In this document: piece by piece, positions 17,601-26,530 of the stretch
Layout of the letters: each line of letters opens with the position of its first letter
How positions within the stretch are numbered: position 1 is the first letter of the stretch
DNA from: Novosphingobium malaysiense
GTDB lineage: Bacteria > Pseudomonadota > Alphaproteobacteria > Sphingomonadales > Sphingomonadaceae
NCBI RefSeq assembly: GCF_000802225.1
Contig: NZ_JTDI01000001.1
Location: forward strand, 62,001 to 126,000
Direction: 5' to 3'
DNA: 64,000 nucleotides
The notes under the pieces: model-generated
Told to the model about the DNA's origin: nothing
The model's input: the letters and a program-made list of their open reading frames with translations, nothing else
Database searches by the model: none
Made by a program: the position numbers and the translations under genes

Positions 17601-18032
17601 TCAGATGGATTGCGAATGTTTGCTCGAAGGCCGCGTGATCTCAGACAGCGACTTGCCCGTTCGCGAAGCGGAAGACGGCGCGAAATCGCTGAGCGAGACT
17701 ATACCGACCATGTGCTTGCGTTCGTCGATGACCGGCATGCGCCGGACCTGGGTCTCGCCCATGTTCGCCATGACGTCGTCAACGTCGGCGTCGCTGAGGC
17801 AGTAGAGCACGTCGCTGCTCATCACCTCGGAAACCTTCGTCTCCGGTCCATGACCACATCCGATTCCGCGAATGGCGATGTCGCGATCCGAGATCATGCC
17901 CACCAACCTGTCGTTCTCGGCCACGGGCAGAATACCGTAATCGCCGGCTTCCATCGCACGCGCCGCATCGGCCAGGGTCTGGTCGGGGCGAATGGTCTCG
18001 ACGATGCTGGTCATGCATTGCGAAACATTCAT
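17601..18032 (-). CDS. Two-CBS-domain protein
   Basis: This 143-residue protein consists of two CBS domains (about 8-60 and 72-125; MISDRDIAIRGIG and GIVSLSDFA mark the domain ends), followed by a polar tail. Stand-alone CBS pairs bind adenine nucleotides and sense energy state. The ATG is preceded by AAAGGAG. It leads a three-gene operon with two tiny hydrophilic proteins. Partner unknown; it could act on transport or stress proteins in trans. Confidence 0.88.
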   Translation of the reverse strand: MNVSQCMTSIVETIRPDQTLADAARAMEAGDYGILPVAENDRLVGMISDRDIAIRGIGCGHGPETKVSEVMSSDVLYCLSDADVDDVMANMGETQVRRMPVIDERKHMVGIVSLSDFAPSSASRTGKSLSEITRPSSKHSQSI

Positions 18033-18071
18033 CGATTGCTCCTTTGGTTTTGCGCGGCTTTCTGTCTTCTC

Positions 18072-18097
18072 AGCGCACCGCAGGGCAAAACCGTTCC
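18072..18097 (-). promoter_or_regulatory. Possible EcfG-type (general stress) promoter
   Basis: On the minus strand GGAAC (18093-18097) is followed after 17 bases by CGCT (18072-18075). The alphaproteobacterial general-stress consensus is GGAAC, 16-17 bases, then CGTT, so the -10 matches only three of four. The site is 40 bases from the CBS gene start, a fitting position. Weak evidence. Confidence 0.28.
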
Positions 18098-18375
18098 CGC
18101 GTTAGCGGCAGGGCGTGATCTCTGCTGGACCGTTCGTTACAACACGACGGTTTCGTTTCGCTATGATGTCGATTGCTCACTCACCGCTGCCCCGCGGCCG
18201 GGCAGGTTATGGCCCTTTGCCGGCAGGCAGCATTCGCAAGTCCACGGGGGTTGCCCAGAGGCGCATTCGGGGTGTCGCTTGTGGACTTCCCATCGAGCAA
18301 TCTTGGAATGCGCCGTCGCCGTTCAACGGCGCCCAGAAAGGAGCGGAAGCGTCCCGCTCCCTCCCAAGCGCTCGG
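18098..18375. other. Intergenic stretch between the CBS operon and the mcp gene stop
   Basis: About 280 bases with only out-of-frame open stretches lacking ribosome sites. I see no RNA gene or strong terminator here. Confidence 0.35.
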
Positions 18376-20169
18376 TTACGCGGCCTCGAGATTGGCTGGC
18401 GCGTTCGACTGTTGCGAGATTTCCGTGCCCGCATCATGCGCTTGCTCGGACTTCCTGATATGGTTCAGGAACTGCTCGACCTGGGCCTTCAGCGTTGCAG
18501 CCTGGTTTTCGAGCTCGGTCGACGAAGTCAGGACCTGGGCAGCGGCAGCGCCGGTCGCGAGCGATGTCTCGCGAACCTGCTCGACATTGCATGTCACATC
18601 ATCAGTGCTGCGTGCAGCGAGATCTATGCTTCGGGCCAGATCCTGGCCGGCGACCGATTGCTGGTCCACGGCAGCGGCGATAGACACCGAGGTCGCTTCC
18701 AGTTCCTCGATGTCCTTTTCGATAGCCCGCAGGGCCGCGACGCTGCAATCGGTGGATTCCTGAATATCGCGGATCTGCTGGGCAACTTCTTCCGTGGCCT
18801 TGCTGGTCTGATCCGCGAGTTCCTTCACTTCGGACGCGACCACCGCGAAACCCCTGCCGGCCTCTCCACCGCGCGCCGCCTCGATAGAGGCGTTCAGCGC
18901 AAGCAGATTGGTTCGATGCGCTATCGTCGAGATGAGCTTGACGATCTGGCCTGCCTGTTCGGTCGAATTGGCGAGTGCGGAGATGATGCTGTCGGTATCT
19001 GCGGCAGTGAGCGTGGCCTTGCGAGCGAGTTCCGCCGAGGTTGCGGCCTGCCGACTGATCTCGTTGATCGACATGGCGAATTCGTCGCTTGCCGCTGCAG
19101 CCGCGGTCACCCCGGCCGATGCCTCGTTCATCGCGGACGAGACTTCTGCGGTCTGATTGGCCGATTGTTCGGCGGCCGCTGCCATCGAACTTGCGGTAAG
19201 CTGTAGCTGACTGGAGGCCGCGGCAACGCTGCTGACGACATCGCCGACGGTCTGCTCGAACTTTTCGGCAAGCTCCAGCAACACGCCGTTCTGCTGCGCA
19301 CGCAGCGCTTCGCGTTCACGCTGGATTTCCTTTTGCCGTTCGATTTCCGCCTTTGCCGCCTCGGCGGCCTCGGTCCGCATGCGATCGAGCTTGAGATAGC
19401 CGCGGCGGAAGACTTCGAGAGAGCGGGCCATGTCGCCGATCTCGTTGGTCTGGTCCGTCCCCGGGACGGTGATGTCGTTGTCGCCGTCCGCAAGCCTCAG
19501 CATGGCTCGGGACATGTCCTGAAGCGGCCCGGTAATGTCGCGGCGCGTCAGGACGAGGGCGAATACACCGTTGAGGGCCGCCAGAAGCGCAAAGGCGAAC
19601 ATGACGAATTCGCTCCAGCCGACGAAAGCAGCGCTGCCCTTCTGGCTCGCCTCGGCACGGCTGGCCAATGCGTTTTGCAGTGCGGTTGCCCTGCCGGCGA
19701 GGTCGGAGCCCTGCCCCGCGTCGTCGGTCACCCGGCCGTTCGCGGAAACCTTTGTGCGGTATTCTCCGAGGGCCCGATCCAGCTGTTCGAAAGCCAGGGT
19801 CACTTCAGGATCGACGGATTCCAGACCAAGCCGGGCCTTCGCCAACTTGTCGCTGGCTTCCCCCAGGAGCCTGCCTGGCCGGGACGCCTGCGCGGAGGCG
19901 CCGTCCGGGGAGGACAGGCCGGCCTGCAGCAGCGCTTCATTGATGTTGCCGGCGGCGCCGGACACGAGCTGGGCGGAATTGTTCAGTTGGGCTGACTCCA
20001 CCGCACTGCGCTGGATCGTGGAGAGCACGAACCAGCCCGACAGGGCGATGACGAAAGAAAGACCAAGGAAAACGCAGATGACGACGCGCATCTTCGTGAC
20101 AATCGACTGGCGGCCAAACCAGTTGCGCTTCGGCACGGAGGTCATATCCGACATTGCAGGATTCCCCAT
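18376..20169 (-). CDS. Methyl-accepting chemotaxis protein
   Basis: This roughly 597-residue receptor has TM1 near 20-45 ([20 protein letters not shown]), a periplasmic domain of about 150 residues, TM2 near 195-215, a HAMP domain and the signalling hairpin with the hallmark tip ([36 protein letters not shown]). No CheR-binding pentapeptide is seen at the C-terminus (ends NLEAA). ATG at 20169 is chosen; ATG at 20154 is an alternative. It is last in the che operon, after cheR. The periplasmic ligand cannot be predicted. Confidence 0.92.
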   Translation of the reverse strand: MGNPAMSDMTSVPKRNWFGRQSIVTKMRVVICVFLGLSFVIALSGWFVLSTIQRSAVESAQLNNSAQLVSGAAGNINEALLQAGLSSPDGASAQASRPGRLLGEASDKLAKARLGLESVDPEVTLAFEQLDRALGEYRTKVSANGRVTDDAGQGSDLAGRATALQNALASRAEASQKGSAAFVGWSEFVMFAFALLAALNGVFALVLTRRDITGPLQDMSRAMLRLADGDNDITVPGTDQTNEIGDMARSLEVFRRGYLKLDRMRTEAAEAAKAEIERQKEIQREREALRAQQNGVLLELAEKFEQTVGDVVSSVAAASSQLQLTASSMAAAAEQSANQTAEVSSAMNEASAGVTAAAAASDEFAMSINEISRQAATSAELARKATLTAADTDSIISALANSTEQAGQIVKLISTIAHRTNLLALNASIEAARGGEAGRGFAVVASEVKELADQTSKATEEVAQQIRDIQESTDCSVAALRAIEKDIEELEATSVSIAAAVDQQSVAGQDLARSIDLAARSTDDVTCNVEQVRETSLATGAAAAQVLTSSTELENQAATLKAQVEQFLNHIRKSEQAHDAGTEISQQSNAPANLEAA

Positions 20170-20302
20170 CAGCACTTTATTCCCCCTTGTTCCCCGCCGG
20201 CTCCGGCCTCGATACACCGCATGCACCCGGGGATAGCGCAAGGTAATCCGATGCACTTAAACAAGGCTTAATTCGGCCAAGCCGCTTACCGAGCGCCCTG
20301 GG

Positions 20303-21169
20303 TCAGCCCGCGGCCCGACGCGGAAGGTCGGCCGTCCGCTGCGCACGAGCGGACGTGGCCAACCGGTGGAAGCCGCGCAAATCGCGATCGGGGACGATGC
20401 GATCGCTCTGGCCAAGCGACGTTTCACCAGCGCCGAGCAGCAGCCAGCCGTCCGGCGCCAGAACCGCAGCCAGCCGCTCGAACGCGCGCGCGCGGGTCAC
20501 GTCGTCGAAATACAGCAGGACATTGCGGCAAAGCACGATGTCGAAATGGGCCGGATTGGGCGGCGGATCGAGGAGGTTGTGCTTTTCGAAGCGCACCATC
20601 CGGCGCAGCTTTTCCTTGGCGCGCCAGCCTTGCGGGGTTTCCTCGAACCACTTGACCATCTGACCCACGGCAAGGCCGCGCTGGATCTGAAACTGGGTGT
20701 AGCAAGCCGACCGTGCGGCCTCGACGACGGAAGTCGATACATCGGTACCGACAATGTCGATCGTCCACCCGGCCCAGCGCGATTCCTGCTCCGCGAAAAG
20801 CATGGCGAGCGAAAGCGCTTCCTGCCCGCTCGAGCATCCTACCGACCAGATCCTGACGCTTTTGGTCGATGCTCGCGCCTCGGCGAGATCGGGAAGCACC
20901 CGACCCGCGAGCAGGTCGAACATGGCGCGATCCCTAAAGAAATAGGTCTCGTTGTTGAGCAGGGCCTCCACCAGGGTGTGTGCCTGCGCCGACCGCTGCG
21001 ACATGCCCAGTTTCGCAATCAGACTGTCGAGATTGGCAATCCCGTGTTCGCGGCAAAGTCCCGATAGCGCCGTACCCACCCGCCAGCGCCGGTTGGGCGG
21101 AAAATCCTGGCCGGTCTGCGACCTGAGCAGGTCAGCCAGTATCCGCTTGGAGGTTTCGCTTATCTGCAT
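20303..21169 (-). CDS. cheR: Chemotaxis methyltransferase CheR
   Basis: This 288-residue SAM-dependent enzyme methylates glutamates on the receptor. Motifs: NNETYFFRD, IWSVGCSSGQEALS (SAM loop), DIVLCRNVLLYFD and the QR/GWLLLGAGET region. Start ATG 21169 overlaps the cheB stop by 10 bases and matches the start of the all-helical N-terminal domain (MQISETSKRILADLL). Operon with cheA, W, Y, B. Confidence 0.93.
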   Translation of the reverse strand: MQISETSKRILADLLRSQTGQDFPPNRRWRVGTALSGLCREHGIANLDSLIAKLGMSQRSAQAHTLVEALLNNETYFFRDRAMFDLLAGRVLPDLAEARASTKSVRIWSVGCSSGQEALSLAMLFAEQESRWAGWTIDIVGTDVSTSVVEAARSACYTQFQIQRGLAVGQMVKWFEETPQGWRAKEKLRRMVRFEKHNLLDPPPNPAHFDIVLCRNVLLYFDDVTRARAFERLAAVLAPDGWLLLGAGETSLGQSDRIVPDRDLRGFHRLATSARAQRTADLPRRAAG

Positions 21170-22248
21170 ACGGCGAACCCGACGCTGGCAGTTATGCGAG
21201 ATGCAATCTCCCCCGGAGGAAGTATCGCCGACGCCAGCCCCGCTTCGGCCACTGCGCGCGGCATCCCCCATACCGCGCATGTGAGCTCGTCCTGTGCAAG
21301 GATGGTGCCGCCAGCCGCCACGATGCTCGCCGCCCCCTCGGTGCCATCACGCCCCATGCCTGACAGAACTATGCCCAGGGCCTGATCGCCTATCGCATCC
21401 GCCAGCGAATGAAACATCGGATCGACCGATGGCATGCACCCGCTTGGGGCGGGCGTGCGATCCAGCTGAACAGTCAGCCGCCCCGACCTGTTGTCCAATG
21501 TGAGGTGCGCATCACCCGGCGCAATCACGATGCAGTTCCGTTCGACAAACATCCCGTGCTCGGCGACGACCGTGTGACAGCCCGATGCGCTTTGCAGCTG
21601 GCGCGCAAAGGCCGGGATGAAACGACTGGGAAGGTGCTGGGTCACGAAGATGGGAATGCCCAGTCGCGATGGGAGGGCGGCAAAAAGGCTCGTCAGGGCG
21701 TGAATGCCACCCGTCGAGGCCCCGATGGCCAATGCTCCGGCGGGCCGCGATGAACGCGGCTGCGGAGCGCGAACAGGCACTACACTCGCAGGAATCGGCT
21801 CTTGCGCCGCGCGCCCGAGAGTGCGGATCTTGCCGATCAGAATCTCACGGTAACCATCGCGAAGGCCGCGTGCCTCGGGCTTGGGCAATGTATCCGCCGC
21901 ACCTTGCGAAAGCGCAGCGAGCGTGTGTTCCGCGCCGTCGACCGTAAGCGAGGAAACGACCAGAATACGCGCACCTCGACCGCGCTCAATGATTTGCGGC
22001 AACGCTTCGAGACCACCCATTCCAGGCATGTCGAGATCGAGCAGGATGACGTCCACCCGGCACCGACGCAATGTTTCCAGCGCATTCTCGGCAGTGCTGG
22101 CGAGAGCCGTGACGTCAAGGTCCGCGACGCCGTCGAGCATCCGCCGCAGCGCCGTGCGAGCGACCAGCGAATCATCGATGATCATCAGCCGGACGGACTC
22201 TGGCCCGCGACCCACGACCGCATCTTTCCTGAATGACGACCGCGTCAC
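21160..22248 (-). CDS. cheB: Chemotaxis methylesterase CheB
   Basis: A 362-residue protein: receiver domain (IIDDS, phospho-Asp in VILLDLDMPGMGG) followed by the CheB methylesterase with the catalytic Ser (AIGASTGG), His (VTQHLPSRF) and Asp (LSGMGRDGTEG). It removes receptor methyl groups and deamidates glutamines. The open frame begins with GTG at 22248, which has no clear ribosome site; GTG at 22215 has AGGAAAG 8 bases before it and may be the true start. Overlaps cheR. Confidence 0.93.
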   Translation of the reverse strand: MTRSSFRKDAVVGRGPESVRLMIIDDSLVARTALRRMLDGVADLDVTALASTAENALETLRRCRVDVILLDLDMPGMGGLEALPQIIERGRGARILVVSSLTVDGAEHTLAALSQGAADTLPKPEARGLRDGYREILIGKIRTLGRAAQEPIPASVVPVRAPQPRSSRPAGALAIGASTGGIHALTSLFAALPSRLGIPIFVTQHLPSRFIPAFARQLQSASGCHTVVAEHGMFVERNCIVIAPGDAHLTLDNRSGRLTVQLDRTPAPSGCMPSVDPMFHSLADAIGDQALGIVLSGMGRDGTEGAASIVAAGGTILAQDELTCAVWGMPRAVAEAGLASAILPPGEIASRITASVGFAVCR

Positions 22249-22259
22249 TGCTGGCGGAC

Positions 22260-22625
22260 TCAGGCGACCCCCACGAGCTGAAGTTTCATGTGCAGCGTCT
22301 CACGGTCGAAAGGCTTCATGACGTATTCGTCGGCGCCGGCCTCAATGGCCGTGCGAATGTGGTCGAGGTCGTTCTCCGTCGAGCAGAACACGACTTTCGG
22401 CTGGTCGGCATGACCGCCCTGGCGCAGCAATTTCACGAATTCGATACCGGTCATCACCGGCATGTGCCAGTCGAGCACGATCACGTCGGGCATGCTCTCC
22501 TCGCAGCGGGCAATGGCCTCCTGCCCGTTCGTCGCTTCCCTGACGGCGAAATCCAGCGATTCGAGGGAAGTGCGCAGAAACTTGCGGATCATGCTTGAAT
22601 CATCGACGATCAGGCAGGTCTTCAT
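22260..22625 (-). CDS. cheY: CheY-type single-domain response regulator
   Basis: A 121-residue receiver: acid pair D8-D9, phospho-Asp D52 (VIVLDWHMPVMTG), Thr/Ser in VVFCSTEN and Lys in YVMKPFDRE. The start at 22625 has GGAAGGA upstream. It lies between cheW and cheB. CSTEN and MKPFD follow the alphaproteobacterial CheYII-like pattern rather than enteric CheY. Output could be a flagellar motor or another target; no motor genes are in the window. Confidence 0.9.
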   Translation of the reverse strand: MKTCLIVDDSSMIRKFLRTSLESLDFAVREATNGQEAIARCEESMPDVIVLDWHMPVMTGIEFVKLLRQGGHADQPKVVFCSTENDLDHIRTAIEAGADEYVMKPFDRETLHMKLQLVGVA

Positions 22626-22679
22626 GGGGTCGTTCCTTCCGTAAGAGGCCGACTGTAGCCCGTGATCGTCACCAATCAC

Positions 22680-23120
22680 TTAAGCGGCACGCACTTCCCG
22701 CGGTCCGGCAATGACGGTTCCGACATCAAGCAGCAGCACCGGCCCCTCGTCGGTCTCGACCATACCGTGTGACATGCCAGCCCAGTTGCCGCCCATCCGC
22801 GTTCGCACCGGTCCGGGCGCCGAGCGCGCTTCGGTGACGTTCCGGATGCCGTCCAGCAACAGGGCATAGGCATGCCCATCATGATCTATCACCGCGGCTG
22901 GAGCGCCCGCCTCCCGGTTGGGTGCCATCCCGAGGCCGAGGGCACACTGGCAGTCGATGACCGTCAGCACCCGGCTGCGCAGGGCGGATAGCCCGGCGAC
23001 GTGATCCGGTGCACACGGAACCGGCGCAAGCAGGTCCAGTTCGATCACCGATTGCACGTCGCCGGAACGCAAGGCGATCCGTTCTCCGGCGATCACGACG
23101 ATCAGCAGCAACTCGTTCAT
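22680..23120 (-). CDS. cheW: Chemotaxis coupling protein CheW
   Basis: This 146-residue CheW-fold protein (LLIVVIAGERIALRSGDVQSVIE, then HVAGLSALRSRVLTVIDCQ and LLLDVGTVI) couples receptor to CheA. Its ATG overlaps the cheA stop (ATGA). Length is close to the usual 150-160. Confidence 0.88.
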   Translation of the reverse strand: MNELLLIVVIAGERIALRSGDVQSVIELDLLAPVPCAPDHVAGLSALRSRVLTVIDCQCALGLGMAPNREAGAPAAVIDHDGHAYALLLDGIRNVTEARSAPGPVRTRMGGNWAGMSHGMVETDEGPVLLLDVGTVIAGPREVRAA

Positions 23121-25468
23121 GGGCAGGTCCTCCCGCGGGACAGATGCAGTGCCGAGAGCAGCCCGGCCTGATCGTAGCGGTAGATGCTTTCTGGTTCGTC
23201 AGGCATCTCCGCCGGATCCGCGCGCAACCGGATCACCTTGCGGGCATTGATCTTGCCGCCATGCGCCGGCTCCGTGGTGATGGCGAGATCCGCATCGACG
23301 CTCCCTTCGTCCACGACGTCATAGCCTGCCGCTTCCACCATCGGCCTTACGAAGTTCTGGATCCAGGGATCATCGGAAGGCAGGAGACAGACCGGAAGAG
23401 ATTCGCCCGCAGCCTTCCTCACCCCATGCCGGGCAAACAGCTTGTAGGATGCTATGACCGAAGTCGGCTGCCCATCTATCAGGGCCACCCCGTCACGGTC
23501 GCCGGACTGATCGGTAGCGAGAAATTCCGCCTGGATCTGCCGGATGCCCAGAGCCTCGCCAATGGCATATGCGACCTCGCATTGGCCGTCGTGCAGCCGG
23601 AACAGGCGCAAGGCATCCTGCGGCAACGGTCCGAGATCCGCTCCTGCAAGCGGGAGAACACGCTCACCGATGACCACAAGCATGCTCACGCCGTCCGTCT
23701 CGACAGCACCCGGTGCCACTTCCTCCAGCCGGACGACAACGGCCATGGGCATGGCCTTTCGCTTGCCATCCAGCCCGGTGAACAGCAGCACCGGCGTCGT
23801 CCGGGCGGCCTTTGCGGCTTCTGGCGTCGCGACCTGGCGCGTGGTTCGCTCCAGCGTGTCGAACTCGAGCCCGCCTGCCTTGGCGAGCCCGGTCGCTTCC
23901 AGCAGCAGAATCGGCGTTCCGTCATCGGTAAGAGTGGTGCCCGCGTAGATGCCCGCGGAGATAATCGCCGGAGCCACCGGCTTCACCACCAGTTCCTCGT
24001 GATCGTGCACGCGGTCGACCGCCAATGCGAAAAGCTCTCCGCCGGTGAGCCGCAGCACGATCAAGGTGCGCTCCTCGTCCTCGACACCGCTTTCCATCCT
24101 GAGCAGATCGGCGAGTATCAGGCACGGAAGGCGCCTCTCGCGGATTCTGGCCAGCATCGCCCCGCCAACACGAGACAGTTCGAGCGTGTCCTGCCCGACT
24201 CTCGCGATTTCCTCGATGGATGAGCGCGGAATGGCAAATCGCTGGCCATCTATGCTCACGGTCAGCGCGGGTATGATCGTCAGGGTCAGAGGTACGCGAA
24301 GACTGAAACGCGTGCCCTTGCCCGGCGTGCTTTCAACTTCGATCGTGCCGCCGACCCGCTCTATGTTGGCCCGTACCACATCCATGCCGACCCCTCGGCC
24401 GGAAATCGACGTCACGGTGTCGGCCGTCGAAATACCCGGCTCGAAGATCAACGCGGTGCGTTCGCGCGGCGAGAGGCGGGTCGCCTGCGCCGCGGCGACG
24501 ATTCCCGCAGCCACCGCCTTTTCGACCAGCCGCGCGTCGTCGATGCCCCGTCCATCGTCGGCGATATCGATCTGGATCTGGTTGCCGGACTGGCGTGCGC
24601 TGATCGAAAGCAGGCCCATGTCGCGCTTGCCCGATGCCACCCGTGCCGCAGCCCCCTCGATGCCATGATCGACGGCGTTGCGGATGATATGCGTGAGCGG
24701 ATTGCGAATGATCTCGATCATCTCGCGGTCGAGTTCCACCTCGCCGCCGTCAATATCGACCATGATCTGCTTGCCGAGTTCGGCCGACAGATCGCGAACC
24801 AGCCTCGGAATGCCGGCAAAGAGACTGTCTATGCGCTGCATCCGTGTCCGCGTCATCGCGTCGCGAACATCGGCAATGATGGAGGAAAGCCGCTCGAACG
24901 GCTCGCCCACGCTCGCTTCGGCGGAACTTTCACGCAGCCGTCGGGCCAGTTCGTTGCGCGCAAGGACCATGTCGGACACGCTGCTCATCACCCGGTCGAG
25001 CAATTCCACCGGCAGCCGGATCGAACGCTGGGATGACGGCGCCTTGTGCTGATCGTCGTCCCCGCCCGCAAACTCCAGAGGGAAGGCAGCGGGAACATCG
25101 GCATCCGGTTCCAGCGCAGCGATCAGATCCTCGTCGCCACCATCGGGAAGTTCGGCGCCCTGCTCTAACGCATCCGCCATGTCGCCGATCCGATCGAGGA
25201 TTGCGAAAACGGCGCTTACGAGGGCGGAATCGGCCCGTCGGCGGTCGGCACGCACGTCTGCCAGGGCGTCTTCGGCGGCATGACTGAGCGCTTCGAGACG
25301 AGGAAATTCGAAGAAGCCGCAGTTTCCCTTGACGGTGTGAAAGAAGCGAAAGATCGCATCCAGCCGCGTGCGATCGCTTGGGTCATCTTCCCATGCGATC
25401 AATTCTCCGCCCAGCGCCTCGAGCATTTCGCGCGTTTCTGCCAGGAAATCGGCAAGCAGATCGTCCAT
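23117..25468 (-). CDS. cheA: Chemotaxis histidine kinase CheA with extra C-terminal modules
   Basis: This 783-residue kinase has an HPt domain with phospho-accepting H44 (FFHTVKGNCGFF), a P3 dimerisation helix pair, an ATPase with HIIRNAVDHGIE and GRGVGMDVV, and a P5 CheW-like domain. There is no recognisable P2 CheY-binding domain; a short acidic linker replaces it. After P5 comes a second CheW-like segment (about 510-640), then a C-terminal stretch that looks like a degenerate receiver (LPVCLLPSDDPWIQNFVRP...). The ATG at 25468 is preceded by GGGGGGAA. First gene of the che operon. Confidence 0.92.
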   Translation of the reverse strand: MDDLLADFLAETREMLEALGGELIAWEDDPSDRTRLDAIFRFFHTVKGNCGFFEFPRLEALSHAAEDALADVRADRRRADSALVSAVFAILDRIGDMADALEQGAELPDGGDEDLIAALEPDADVPAAFPLEFAGGDDDQHKAPSSQRSIRLPVELLDRVMSSVSDMVLARNELARRLRESSAEASVGEPFERLSSIIADVRDAMTRTRMQRIDSLFAGIPRLVRDLSAELGKQIMVDIDGGEVELDREMIEIIRNPLTHIIRNAVDHGIEGAAARVASGKRDMGLLSISARQSGNQIQIDIADDGRGIDDARLVEKAVAAGIVAAAQATRLSPRERTALIFEPGISTADTVTSISGRGVGMDVVRANIERVGGTIEVESTPGKGTRFSLRVPLTLTIIPALTVSIDGQRFAIPRSSIEEIARVGQDTLELSRVGGAMLARIRERRLPCLILADLLRMESGVEDEERTLIVLRLTGGELFALAVDRVHDHEELVVKPVAPAIISAGIYAGTTLTDDGTPILLLEATGLAKAGGLEFDTLERTTRQVATPEAAKAARTTPVLLFTGLDGKRKAMPMAVVVRLEEVAPGAVETDGVSMLVVIGERVLPLAGADLGPLPQDALRLFRLHDGQCEVAYAIGEALGIRQIQAEFLATDQSGDRDGVALIDGQPTSVIASYKLFARHGVRKAAGESLPVCLLPSDDPWIQNFVRPMVEAAGYDVVDEGSVDADLAITTEPAHGGKINARKVIRLRADPAEMPDEPESIYRYDQAGLLSALHLSRGRTCP

Positions 25469-25679
25469 CCATTCCCCCCGCTTGCGCAGGCTTATGCGGC
25501 AGAATGTTTTAACCAAGAGTTAGACTGGGCCGCGAAACGGCAATTGCCAGGCAACCGATCGCACGACGAATTTGCAGCAATCGCGGCGCCGAATGCCAAT
25601 CCACACGCGGGAATGGCGTTTCCATTTCGGAAACATTTTCCACCTACCATACCGGTCGAGCGGAAGGGGACGTTTCAAA

Positions 25680-26030
25680 TTGATCGAAGTCGAAGTTCAA
25701 AACGAGACGCACCAGACTCAGGAACGCCTGCGGTTTGCTGCCCTGCCCCGGATAGGCGAAGGAATCAGGCTGCGCGAGCCGAACGGGTTCTGGTCTTCGT
25801 ATGACATCATCGACCTTTGGTACCAGAAGGCCGAATATGGAGACATCTGGGTGCCGTACATGCACGTGCGTATCACCCCTTCCGACGGCGCCGCAGAACC
25901 CGTGACAATGACCAAGGGCGGACCGGACGACCAGCAGGAAGTGATCGATCAAGCCAAGACGATCGCCCATATCCTGAACGAAAAAGAGGACGTCCAGGAA
26001 AGAGGAGACGTGCCATTCTCGAGGGTCTGA
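25680..26030 (+). CDS. Hypothetical protein, about 116 aa, next to che operon
   Basis: The frame is read from TTG at 25680, 9 bases after AAGGGGA; an ATG at 25572 would extend it by 36 poorly coding residues. The sequence (LIEVEVQNETHQTQERL..., SSYDIIDLWYQKAEYGDIWVPYMHV) has no motif I recognise and is soluble. It is divergent from cheA and upstream of a receiver-domain gene with overlapping or nearby ends, so it may work with it. Function unknown. Confidence 0.55.
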   Translation: MIEVEVQNETHQTQERLRFAALPRIGEGIRLREPNGFWSSYDIIDLWYQKAEYGDIWVPYMHVRITPSDGAAEPVTMTKGGPDDQQEVIDQAKTIAHILNEKEDVQERGDVPFSRV

Positions 26031-26065
26031 TCAAGCGTTCTGCGCCGCGCGGACGACGCGAAAGT

Positions 26066-26485
26066 GTGCCGGCCGAAGTCGTCGAGGAGGTCGTTGAGGC
26101 GGTGGCGGAACCGCCCCGCATCAGGCGGTGCCTGCTCGTCGACGATTCGCGCGTGATCCGAAAGGTCGCCCGCCGCATTCTGGAAACCCTGGGCTACGAG
26201 ATCGCCGAGGCCGAAAACGGCGAGGAAGCCCTTGCGAAGTGCAAGACTGCCATGCCCGACCTGATCCTGCTTGACTGGAACATGCCGGTGATGGGCGGCA
26301 TGGAATTCGTCACGGCTCTTCGCGGCATGACGAGCGAGACCCGGCCTAAGGTCGTATTCTGCACGACCAATTCCGATACCGACGCCATCCGCAAGGGCAT
26401 CGAGGCCGGTGCCGACGAATATGTGATCAAGCCGTTCGATCACCAGACACTACAGGCCAAGCTGCAACGCATCGGTGCTGCCTAG
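26066..26485 (+). CDS. CheY-like receiver protein with acidic N-terminal extension
   Basis: A receiver domain with LLVDDSRVI, phospho-Asp in LILLDWNMPVMGG, Thr in VVFCTTNS and Lys in YVIKPFDHQ; it is a close relative of the cheY at 22260 (same CTT/CST and KPFD pattern), so a paralogue. About 15 Val/Glu-rich residues precede the domain. GTG at 26066 is the conservative start. ATT at 26015 lies 7 bases after AGGAG and overlaps the preceding gene, giving a 17-residue longer protein if used. The gene is divergent from the main che operon and convergent with the fucosidase gene. Confidence 0.83.
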   Translation: MPAEVVEEVVEAVAEPPRIRRCLLVDDSRVIRKVARRILETLGYEIAEAENGEEALAKCKTAMPDLILLDWNMPVMGGMEFVTALRGMTSETRPKVVFCTTNSDTDAIRKGIEAGADEYVIKPFDHQTLQAKLQRIGAA

Positions 26486-26530
26486 GCGGGAACCCCGACG
26501 GTGCAGCAGTGCCGGGCTCTTACCCCTGCG

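Noticed and set aside
18072..18097. EcfG promoter as firm evidence for a general-stress operon
   Set aside because: The -10 matches only CGCT against CGTT, so it is kept as a weak feature and not used as proof.
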